Source: UBA5336 sp038526245
GTDB taxonomy: Bacteria > Pseudomonadota > Alphaproteobacteria > Caulobacterales > Hyphomonadaceae
Direction: 5' to 3'
Length of the DNA: 17,189 bases
NCBI GenBank assembly: GCA_038526245.1
Contig: JBCBGZ010000059.1
Coordinates: forward strand, 1-17,189
Below, piece after piece: positions 1-5,850 of the stretch; the first letter of the stretch is position 1; each line of letters starts with the position of its first letter. Made by a program: the position numbers and the translations under genes. The notes under the pieces were generated by a model that saw only the letters and a program-made list of their open reading frames with translations, was not told where the DNA came from and made no database searches.

Positions 1-853
1 GCATCCCGTCGACATAGCCCATGAAGGGCGGATGGATGGAATAGCCGATCAGCTCCTGTGCCCGCTTTGGCAGCGTTCTGGCGACGTCCGGCGGCACGGC
101 CAGGACCATATTTTCCAACTGGCGCATGAAGCCCGAACAGTATTGCGGCGTAATGATCGTGCGCGGTGCACCAGACCGGTTCGCCCCGCCGCGATGCCAG
201 AGCGTACCCTTGGCAATGGCCAGGGATCCGGCAGGCATGGTGAGCTTGACCGCGTCGGGCTGGAACCCCGGATCGTCATCCACATCGCGCACCTGCGTAT
301 CGGTGAAACTGTCGGCGGACGAGGTTCCGGTCAGCCGTTCGCCATTGTCCCAAAGGTGGCTGCCGGGCATCACTTCTGTGGCGCCGTTTTCCGCCGTGGT
401 GTCATCGATCGCCCAGAAGGCGCTGAGCCCATAGGCGCGACGCGGCCAGGGGAGCTGACAATGGCTGTCATCATAGTGCCACGGCTGCACGGTCTCTCCG
501 GGATGCAGCTTGATCGCGAGGCAGGCAGACAAAAGACATGAGGGGCCGAGGTCTGCTTCGGCGAAAGCCAGCGCCAGGGGATGGGTGACCAGGGCAGAGA
601 ACACGTCCCCTTTGGCGAGCAGGCCATAGATGCGATTGGACTTCAGCCCCTCGAAATCGTTGCGACCGGTGAGATCCTGTTCGAAGTGGGGCGCGAGCGC
701 CTGGCGAATGGCCTCGAGGGTCTCTCCGGGCAGGACATTCCTGAAGATCAGATAGCCTTCGCGGTCAAATTCATCTCTCGCATCGGCAAAGGATCGCCCG
801 CCGAGCCACGGGGTAATGTCCGCCTTGTCTTCGAATGCTTGAACTCCGTCCAT
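1..853 (-). CDS. Phytanoyl-CoA dioxygenase (PhyH) family protein, 3' end outside window
   Basis: This reading frame stays open to the window edge, so 284 residues are visible and the C-terminus is missing. It starts at the ATG at 853-851, with GGAGG eight bases upstream. The protein looks like an Fe(II)/2-oxoglutarate-dependent oxygenase of the PhyH family. The proximal metal motif is HYD (His126-Tyr-Asp128, in QPWHYDDS), the distal ligand is His220 (GTLWHRGGANRSG), and Arg231 is placed to bind 2-oxoglutarate. The N-terminal stretch FDREGYLIFRNVLP (about 29-42) is typical of the family's first helix and strand. Family members hydroxylate acyl-CoAs or diverse small molecules, and the substrate here cannot be read from sequence. 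The gene is divergent from the CarF-type desaturase gene and shares its regulatory gap, which hints at a lipid substrate, but that is inference. Confidence 0.88.
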   Translation of the reverse strand, partial: MDGVQAFEDKADITPWLGGRSFADARDEFDREGYLIFRNVLPGETLEAIRQALAPHFEQDLTGRNDFEGLKSNRIYGLLAKGDVFSALVTHPLALAFAEADLGPSCLLSACLAIKLHPGETVQPWHYDDSHCQLPWPRRAYGLSAFWAIDDTTAENGATEVMPGSHLWDNGERLTGTSSADSFTDTQVRDVDDDPGFQPDAVKLTMPAGSLAIAKGTLWHRGGANRSGAPRTIITPQYCSGFMRQLENMVLAVPPDVARTLPKRAQELIGYSIHPPFMGYVDGM

Positions 854-918
854 GGCGCGTTCCTCCATTTCATTTTGCACGACCATAACGAGCCGCCGCG
901 ACGTCAGCCAAGCCCGAC

Positions 919-979
919 ACAAATGATCAAATGCTCACTTGCCGCATTTTGGCCACAAATAGTGATCATATGCTCACTT
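919..979. promoter_or_regulatory. Tandem operator-like near-palindromes in a divergent intergenic region
   Basis: Two related sequences lie 39 bp apart between the divergent PhyH and CarF-type genes. The 17-mers at 924-940 and 963-979 agree at 16 of 17 positions, and each is preceded by ACAAAT (919-924 and 955-960). The second copy is an 18-bp near-perfect palindrome (961-978, AGTGATCATATGCTCACT, 8 of 9 pairs). The first copy keeps the right half-site exactly (ATGCTCACTT) but has a weaker left half (6 of 9 pairs). This is the form expected of binding sites for a dimeric repressor such as a TetR- or MarR-type protein. The regulator is not in the window and its identity is unknown. Confidence 0.55.
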
Positions 980-1021
980 TAAGCTGTCAATTCTCTGCAA
1001 AAGGCATCATGGAGTGTTCAA

Positions 1022-1612
1022 ATGCCGATTACGCTTGCCCTCGCCCTTTTAAAAGGCGCTGGAAAGATCCTTGGAGGGCTCATGCTCGCCGACTTCGTTT
1101 CGGGCGTCTTCCATTGGTTTGAAGACCGGTATGGCAACCCGAAATGGCCAATCCTCGGGGCCACGATCCGTGCAAACCAGGAGCACCACCACCGCCCCCG
1201 CGCCTTCTTGAATGGCTCTTTCCTGAAGCGAAACCGAGAGGTGTTCTTCATCGGAGCCGCCTTTTTCGCGGCATTCTGGGCATTGGGCTGGCTCAACCTG
1301 TTTACCGGATCGGCCGTCGCCTTCGGCATGTTCGCCAATGAGTTCCACCGCGCCGCCCACCGCAGCCCGAAAGAAAACGGGCACCTGATCACCGCTGTAC
1401 AGAAGACCGGTCTCGCCCAGAGCTTCGCCCATCATGCTGCCCACCATCGCAAGGGCAAGGACACTCACTACTGCGTGATGACCAACTATCTGAATCCAGC
1501 TCTGGAGCGCGTGCGGTTCTTCCAGACTTTGGAAGTCATCATCAAGCGTCTGACCGGAATCGTGCCGCGCCTCGACGACAGCGTGAACCCGCGCTACCGC
1601 CGCGCCGTTTAA
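1022..1612 (+). CDS. CarF/PEDS1 (TMEM189)-family lipid desaturase, putative plasmanylethanolamine desaturase
   Basis: A 196-residue membrane protein with the landmarks of the lipid desaturase family that includes myxobacterial CarF and animal PEDS1/TMEM189, which introduce the vinyl-ether bond of plasmalogens. The same fold family includes plant FAD4, so an acyl desaturase role is the main alternative. Visible motifs in order are ADFVSGVFHWFEDRYG (residues 23-38), a His cluster in IRANQEHHHRP (49-59), FANEFHRAAH (104-113), HHAAHHRKGKDTHYC (137-151) and NYLNPALERVRFFQTLE (155-171), then LTG.VPR.DD (177-186). The many histidines would form the di-iron site. Hydrophobic segments lie at about 5-30 and 74-105. 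The start has GGAG at 1011-1014, seven bases upstream. A strong terminator follows, so it is probably monocistronic. The reaction is inferred from family resemblance; ether-lipid synthesis genes are not visible here. Confidence 0.85.
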   Translation: MPITLALALLKGAGKILGGLMLADFVSGVFHWFEDRYGNPKWPILGATIRANQEHHHRPRAFLNGSFLKRNREVFFIGAAFFAAFWALGWLNLFTGSAVAFGMFANEFHRAAHRSPKENGHLITAVQKTGLAQSFAHHAAHHRKGKDTHYCVMTNYLNPALERVRFFQTLEVIIKRLTGIVPRLDDSVNPRYRRAV

Positions 1613-1663
1613 CAAAACGTCTGCCCTCCAAGCCAGGCCGGATGCCCCTGCCGGTCGACTTCA

Positions 1664-1695
1664 CGCCGCCCTTCCCCTAGGGCGGCGCTTTTTTT
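1664..1695 (+). terminator. Rho-independent terminator of the CarF-type gene
   Basis: A perfect 9-bp stem (CGCCGCCCT at 1664-1672 with AGGGCGGCG at 1679-1687) encloses a six-base loop. One C and a run of seven T follow (1689-1695). It lies about 50 bp after the stop codon of the desaturase gene and separates it from the downstream dehydrogenase gene. Confidence 0.9.
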
Positions 1696-1745
1696 CGTAT
1701 TCAACTCGGGTACTCTCTGGCGAAGGAAACAAATGGGAGCGCAAC

Positions 1746-2663
1746 ATGGGACTTCTCGACGGCAAAACAGTGCTGGTCACCGGCGGCGGCAACGGCATCG
1801 GCAAGGAGTGCGCCCTGCTGGCCGCGCGCGAAGGCGCAAATGTGGTGGTTAACGATCTCGGGGGAGGCCTCACAGGCGGGGATGAAGGCGATGCTGGCCC
1901 GGCCGAACAGGTCGCCCAGGAAATCCGTGCAGCGGGTGGCCAGGCGGCCTCCAATCCAGAAAGCGTAACCGATTACGCCGCCGTCGCCACAATGATCGAG
2001 CAGGCCAAGGACACGTTTGGGGGGCTGCACGCCATTATGAACCCCGCTGGCATCCTGCGCGATACCATGTTCCACAAGATGAGCGAGGATGATTGGAAAG
2101 CCGTCATCGACGTGCACCTCCATGGCTCGTTCAACGTCACGCGAGCCGCCGTTGAGTTGTTCCGGGAACAGGAAGACGGCGCGTTTGTCCTGTTCACCTC
2201 CACATCCGGTCTGATCGGCAATATCGGCCAAGCCAACTATGCCGCCGCAAAGATGGGCATTGTCGGCCTCTCGCGTATTGTAGCGATGGAAGGCGCGCGC
2301 AAAGCCGTTCGCTCCAACGTCATCGCCCCATTCGCCTGGACTCGGATGATCGCCTCGATCCCGGTCAAGGACGAGGCCGGTGCCGAGCGCGTCAAGCGGA
2401 TGCAGGAGGGGATGCGCGCCGACCAGGTCGCCCAGCTTGCCGTGGCACTGTGTGCGGACAAGGCCAAGCATGTGTCCGGCCAGATATTCAGCGTGCGCGG
2501 CAACGAAGTTGTCCTGTTCGACCAGCCACGCCCCGTGAAGTCGGTCTCGCGCATGGAAGGATGGAGCCCCGAAACCCTGCTCGATCACGCCCTGCCCGCT
2601 ATGGAGAACGACTTCTTCGACCTCGGCGCCACGACGAGCGTGTTTCCTTATCCGCCAGTATAG
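1746..2663 (+). CDS. Short-chain dehydrogenase/reductase, resembling the (3R)-hydroxyacyl-CoA dehydrogenase domain of MFE-2/HSD17B4
   Basis: A 305-residue classical SDR. The Rossmann cofactor motif is TGGGNGIG (residues 12-19), with VVNDLGG (35-41) after the second strand; Asp at that place suggests NAD(H). NPAG (99-102) replaces the usual NNAG, and the catalytic set is Ser152, Tyr165 and Lys169 (YAAAK). The segments VNDLGG, AGILRD and SGLIGNIGQANYAAAK are strongly reminiscent of the dehydrogenase unit of peroxisomal multifunctional enzyme type 2 and its bacterial homologues, which oxidise (3R)-3-hydroxyacyl-CoA. About 50 C-terminal residues extend beyond the SDR core. The start has GGGAG at 1735-1739, six bases upstream. 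It stands alone behind a terminator and is convergent with the channel gene. The exact substrate is uncertain. Confidence 0.88.
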   Translation: MGLLDGKTVLVTGGGNGIGKECALLAAREGANVVVNDLGGGLTGGDEGDAGPAEQVAQEIRAAGGQAASNPESVTDYAAVATMIEQAKDTFGGLHAIMNPAGILRDTMFHKMSEDDWKAVIDVHLHGSFNVTRAAVELFREQEDGAFVLFTSTSGLIGNIGQANYAAAKMGIVGLSRIVAMEGARKAVRSNVIAPFAWTRMIASIPVKDEAGAERVKRMQEGMRADQVAQLAVALCADKAKHVSGQIFSVRGNEVVLFDQPRPVKSVSRMEGWSPETLLDHALPAMENDFFDLGATTSVFPYPPV

Positions 2664-2722
2664 GTCCCCGATCGCTGACTATCCGGAACGCGGACCTCTT
2701 CAAATCAGGCGTTAGGTCCGCG
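2662..2722. terminator. Inverted repeats between convergent genes, possible bidirectional terminator
   Basis: In the 48-bp gap between the convergent dehydrogenase and channel genes, CGCGGACCT (2689-2697) and AGGTCCGCG (2714-2722) form a perfect 9-bp inverted repeat with a 16-base loop that reaches into the last codons of the channel gene. A third element, AGGTCC (2662-2667), overlaps the dehydrogenase stop codon and could pair alternatively with GGACCT. No T-run follows in either direction, so a termination role is only a suggestion. Confidence 0.35.
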
Positions 2723-3563
2723 CCGCTTTCAGCTCTCGGATTTCGTCGCGTAGTTCGGCCAGAAGAGCCAGTATTTCCTCGCGTTCTTCGTGGGCTTCTT
2801 CCTGTTCCTCCTCGATCATGTCCATGGTCTCTTCCTGCAGCGCTTCCTGCTCGGCCTGGAGGGCTTCCACGATCAGGGCGATGAACAAGTTGAGCACGGC
2901 AAAGCTCGCAAGGAAGATGAAGATCAGGAAGAATGCCCAGGCATAGGGATGGCCGTCATCGATGACCTTCTGGACGACCTCGAATCGCCAACCATCCATG
3001 GTCATCACCTGGAACAGCGAAAACGCAGAGCTTGGAAGGTCGCCGAACAGTTGTTTAACTTCAGGCGTGTCCGTATCGCCGAACATGTTGGTCGCCATCA
3101 CGGCGGCCACATAGGTAATGAGCCCCAGAACAGCCAGGATGGCCCCCATGCCCGGCAGCGCCTTGAGGAGCGCCTCCGTGATGCGTCGCATCATTGGCAC
3201 GACATGGAGCAGACGCAGGACGCGCAAGACACGTAGCGCACGCAACACGCTGAGGCCCTCCCCGCCCGGCGCCAGAGAGACGCCAACCACAAGGAAATCG
3301 AACCAATTCCAGCCGGATTTAAAGAAATCGAGCCGGTAGACGGCCAGTTTCAACAGGATCTCTGCGGCAAATATCCAGGTGATCGACGCATCGATCAGAC
3401 GCAAAACTCGCTCGATTTCGGGCGGTATATCGAACGTCAGAACGCCCAATATGATGGCATTGATTACGATCAAAGCGGTAATGAAGTTGAGGAACCAGCC
3501 GCTCTCGACCGCGCTGCGCAAGGGCCCCGCCGGCGCGTCAATCGCCGTTGTCGTATCGCTCAT
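2712..3563 (-). CDS. Prokaryotic voltage-gated cation channel (NaChBac/BacNav-like, one-domain ion transport protein)
   Basis: A 283-residue six-TM channel subunit, expected to work as a homotetramer in the inner membrane. S1 is about 24-44, S2 about 56-76 (Glu68 and Lys72), S3 about 84-97 (Asp89), and S4 carries Arg108, 111, 114 and 117 every third residue in LRALRVLRVLRLLH. S5 is about 138-160, the pore helix and filter 178-192, and S6 about 207-233. The filter reads TMDGW (188-192) where known bacterial sodium channels usually have TLESW, so both the ring acidic residue (Asp for Glu) and the next position (Gly for Ser) differ. A highly charged C-terminal coiled coil (about 235-280) matches the tetramerising tail of the family. 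The start has AGGGGA a few bases upstream. Sodium versus calcium selectivity is not settled by sequence. Confidence 0.9.
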   Translation of the reverse strand: MSDTTTAIDAPAGPLRSAVESGWFLNFITALIVINAIILGVLTFDIPPEIERVLRLIDASITWIFAAEILLKLAVYRLDFFKSGWNWFDFLVVGVSLAPGGEGLSVLRALRVLRVLRLLHVVPMMRRITEALLKALPGMGAILAVLGLITYVAAVMATNMFGDTDTPEVKQLFGDLPSSAFSLFQVMTMDGWRFEVVQKVIDDGHPYAWAFFLIFIFLASFAVLNLFIALIVEALQAEQEALQEETMDMIEEEQEEAHEEREEILALLAELRDEIRELKAART

Positions 3564-3619
3564 GCTGATCCCCTGACTCTACTGCTGCGCCCAGTTCTAC
3601 GACGGGTTCACAAGGTCGA

Positions 3620-4078
3620 TCAATCGGCAGATGTGGTCGTGTCACTGACAATCTGCCAGGCGCCAGTCGGTGACTTTCGCAAGACCAGCGTGAAGAGGCC
3701 CGACGGCGCATCGCTTTCGCGTTTCAGGGCCCAGGCCCCGTGCACAACCGCCGCGTCAGGCGAGACCTGGTCGACCTCCAGATCCGAAAATGTCAGCTCG
3801 CCCATAATGGCGCGGTTGGTGTATCGCCCTTTGTAGCGCTCAAGCGTCGATTGCCAGCCCCGCGTGACGGTTCCGCCCGACGCGAAGCGCAGGTCGTCGC
3901 CTGGGCGATACCCCGCCATGAAGGCGTCGATATCACCGCGATTCCACGCTGCTTGCTGGTCCGAGAGCACTGCTTTAATGGCCGCGGCGTCTTCTGCAGG
4001 CGCGGTGGCGGGAAGCGATGCGCACGCAGCCATCATGGTCAGCGCAATGCCCGCTACAAATCCTTTCATCGCTGTCAC
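3620..4078 (-). CDS. SnoaL-like/NTF2-fold (DUF4440-type) lipoprotein
   Basis: A 152-residue protein beginning with GTG at 4078-4076, which overlaps the TGA stop of the upstream SIMPL gene (GTGA), so translational coupling is likely. An internal ATG at 4069 (residue 4) is the alternative start. The N-terminus is a lipoprotein signal, with hydrophobic GFVAGIALTMMAAC and the lipidated cysteine at residue 19 (MAACAS). The rest fits the small alpha+beta NTF2/SnoaL fold: IKAVLSDQQAAWNRGDIDAF (34-53) with the typical W-x-x-G-D helix, then FASGGTVTRGW and VVHGAWALKRES strands, and a C-terminal GLFTLVLRK...WQIVSDTT. Such proteins are often ligand-binding or of unknown function, and no catalytic residue can be assigned. 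Confidence 0.75.
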   Translation of the reverse strand: MTAMKGFVAGIALTMMAACASLPATAPAEDAAAIKAVLSDQQAAWNRGDIDAFMAGYRPGDDLRFASGGTVTRGWQSTLERYKGRYTNRAIMGELTFSDLEVDQVSPDAAVVHGAWALKRESDAPSGLFTLVLRKSPTGAWQIVSDTTTSAD

Positions 4079-4878
4079 TGTACAAGCTCAAACGTCACGT
4101 TCACCTGAACCGAATAACCGACTTCGCCGCCCGAAACCGGCGTCGAAACGTCCATGGCCATGGCGCTGGCACGGGCCATCTCTAGCATCGGTTGCGGCCC
4201 CTGGCGGGTTTCGTACTCGCTGATCGTCACAATACGCGCCACACGATATCCGGCGGCGCTGGCATACAGGTCTGCGCGCGCAATCGCTGTCTCCATGGCC
4301 AGCCGGCGCGCCTCATCGCGGGCGCCGGAATCGTCCTCCAGCGCGAAGCGAATGCCGTTGAACGTGTTGCCGCCGGACGTGACAACGGCATCAAGCGTTG
4401 CGCCGAGGCGCTCAAGGTCATCGACCTTCGCCGTCAGTTGATTGGAGACGCTGTAGCCGCGTAAAACGCGCTCATTGCCCCGGCCATCGTCCCGCTCGAT
4501 CCAGTCATAAACGGGCTGAAGGGAGAAGTTTGACGTTTGCATATCGCGGTCGCTGAGGCCTGCTGCGCGCAAGGCCTCGAAGACCGCGTTCATGGCCTGG
4601 CGATTGTCTGCCATGGCCGCCTCAGCGGTCCGCGCTTCGCTTTGGACACCCAAGGAGATGAAGGCGATATCGGGCTCAACCATCACATCACCGGTTGCGG
4701 AGATGGCGAGGGTTGTTTCAGGCTGGATCGAGTTTGGGTGGGCAATGGGGCTGAGCGCTCCGGGCGCTGTGGTTGGGCTCGGCACCTGGGCACAGGCCAC
4801 GGGCGAACAAAGCGCAAGGAGGGTTGCAGCGGCGCCAACACGGCGTGCCAGGCTCAAGGGTTGGATCGAGGTCTGCAT
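4075..4878 (-). CDS. SIMPL-domain (DUF541) periplasmic protein
   Basis: A 267-residue exported protein. I chose the ATG at 4878-4876 because GGAGA lies just upstream and because it gives a clean signal peptide (basic SLARR, hydrophobic core, likely cleavage after VACA). An ATG further upstream at 4935 would place a long non-signal stretch in front. The mature part starts with TTLAISATGDVMVEPDIAFISLGV, the hallmark first strand of SIMPL/DUF541 proteins, followed by the helix MADNRQAMNAVFEALRAAGL, then DMQTSNFSLQPVYDW, RGYSVSNQLTAKV and a C-terminal YSVQVNVTFEL. Members include the BP26/Omp28-like family and YggE; they are periplasmic, often stress-linked, and lack a defined reaction. It forms an operon with the SnoaL-like lipoprotein (GTGA overlap). 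Confidence 0.87.
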   Translation of the reverse strand: MQTSIQPLSLARRVGAAATLLALCSPVACAQVPSPTTAPGALSPIAHPNSIQPETTLAISATGDVMVEPDIAFISLGVQSEARTAEAAMADNRQAMNAVFEALRAAGLSDRDMQTSNFSLQPVYDWIERDDGRGNERVLRGYSVSNQLTAKVDDLERLGATLDAVVTSGGNTFNGIRFALEDDSGARDEARRLAMETAIARADLYASAAGYRVARIVTISEYETRQGPQPMLEMARASAMAMDVSTPVSGGEVGYSVQVNVTFELVQ

Positions 4879-4982
4879 GGGAAATTCTCCAAAAATCTGT
4901 CGTAGAGCGTACCGAAACCATTGCGGCGCAATCAAGGCCGGGGCATGAAGGCGCCTTGGCGTTCGCAGACGCGCACGTCAAA

Positions 4983-5059
4983 GGGCCTGTAGCTCAGGTG
5001 GTTAGAGCGGACCGCTCATAACGGTTTGGTCGCGGGTTCAAGTCCTGCCGGGCCCACCA
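4983..5059 (+). tRNA. tRNA-Ile(CAU), the lysidine-modified isoacceptor
   Basis: A full cloverleaf of 77 nt with encoded CCA. The acceptor stem is GGGCCTG with CGGGCCC (4983-4989, 5049-5055), the D stem GCTC/GAGC, the anticodon stem GACCG/CGGTT with loop CTCATAA (anticodon CAT at 5017-5019), and the T arm GCGGG-TTCAAGT-CCTGC. The CTCATAAC context and the lack of initiator features point to the minor isoleucine tRNA, whose C34 is converted to lysidine by TilS to read AUA. Elongator tRNA-Met is the alternative. It lies on the plus strand between minus-strand genes. Confidence 0.9.
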
Positions 5060-5112
5060 ATTTTTCAGGTCTTGTTCTTAGACGGCTCCAGCTCGGGCGG
5101 GGCGCGGTTCGG

Positions 5113-5586
5113 TTAGGGCAAGGGAGTTTCGTTGCGGCAGGGGCCGAGGCGTTCGCTGACCATGTCGGCCTGGATTTGCATCTCGTTGCCGTCGGCGTTG
5201 CGGCCCGTTAACACCATCTGGGCGTGGGTTTGAGTGCCTTCGGCAAGGGCCGATGCCGTCATGCTGCCATAGAGCGTGATATCTGCACGCTGGCAGACCA
5301 GAACAAAACTCATATCGTCGCCGGAACGGGTTACGTCCGATGGCTCACACCCCGGGCCAGCGAGCCGACGCGCATCGAGAACTTTCGCGCTTTGGGGGAT
5401 ACATGCTTCGCTTATCCGGGTTTCAGGTTGGGCTGCCAACGCGGCCGGTTCAACGGAATTTATGCTGACGGTGACCGTTGATGTTGACTTCCAAAGACCC
5501 GGCGCCATGGGCAACCCGTCGGCGAGCGCGGTGCCCGGAACTGTAATAGTTGCGAGTGCTGACGCTAAAAAAGCCAAGTATTTCAT
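5113..5586 (-). CDS. DUF3617-type periplasmic protein
   Basis: A 157-residue secreted protein. The ATG at 5586-5584 is favoured because GGGGA lies eight to nine bases upstream and because it opens a signal peptide (MKYLAFLASALATITVPGTALA, likely cleaved after ALA at 22). Starting further upstream would add about 80 residues of low-complexity, non-conserved translation. The mature part begins GLPMAPGLWKSTSTVTV; the PGLW motif near the N-terminus and four scattered cysteines (62, 80, 98, 150) are typical of DUF3617 proteins, which are common in proteobacteria and have no assigned function. The cysteines could form two disulfides. It stands alone, with the BlaR-type gene's terminator upstream. 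Confidence 0.7.
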   Translation of the reverse strand: MKYLAFLASALATITVPGTALADGLPMAPGLWKSTSTVTVSINSVEPAALAAQPETRISEACIPQSAKVLDARRLAGPGCEPSDVTRSGDDMSFVLVCQRADITLYGSMTASALAEGTQTHAQMVLTGRNADGNEMQIQADMVSERLGPCRNETPLP

Positions 5587-5770
5587 TGCATTCCCCAGCG
5601 GTCCTTGACCCGGGCCGGGTGCGGAAACGTCTTCGCCTGACCCATCATGGTTAAGCGTACCGCCGGCAGGCAATACGCTCACGGGGATTCTCCAACACCG
5701 GGAACCGAGTTCGCGCGAAGGGCGAAGGCGTATTCCCCTCGGCCTCTCATGCGCCGGCGCACCCGGCCAC

Positions 5771-5814
5771 CATAAAGAAAAAGCGCCCACCCCCAGGAGC
5801 GAAGGGGCGGGCGC
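5771..5814 (-). terminator. Rho-independent terminator of the BlaI/M56 operon
   Basis: The arms at 5783-5793 and 5804-5814 pair at 10 of 11 positions around a ten-base loop. Read on the minus strand the stem is followed by TTTTTCTTTA (from 5782 downward). It begins about 37 bp after the stop codon of the M56 protease gene. Confidence 0.8.
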
Positions 5815-5850
5815 GGCAGAAAACATGATCCTGCAGGGGTATCAGGCGTT
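5815..5850 (-). other. Short 3' untranslated spacer of the protease gene
   Basis: This is the 36-base stretch between the M56 protease stop codon and the terminator stem. I see no other element in it. The adjoining gap between the terminator and the DUF3617 gene (about 5587-5770) also shows no gene or confident promoter; it contains only overlapping G+C-rich palindromic fragments. Confidence 0.4.

Noticed and set aside
32..541. Long plus-strand reading frame over the left edge
   Set aside because: It is antisense to the PhyH-family gene, which has a ribosome-binding site, the Fe ligands and a coherent protein; the plus-strand translation has no recognisable family features.
1701..2588. 295-codon minus-strand frame opposite the dehydrogenase gene
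   Set aside because: The plus-strand product is a complete SDR with all catalytic motifs; the antisense frame is a GC-rich shadow.
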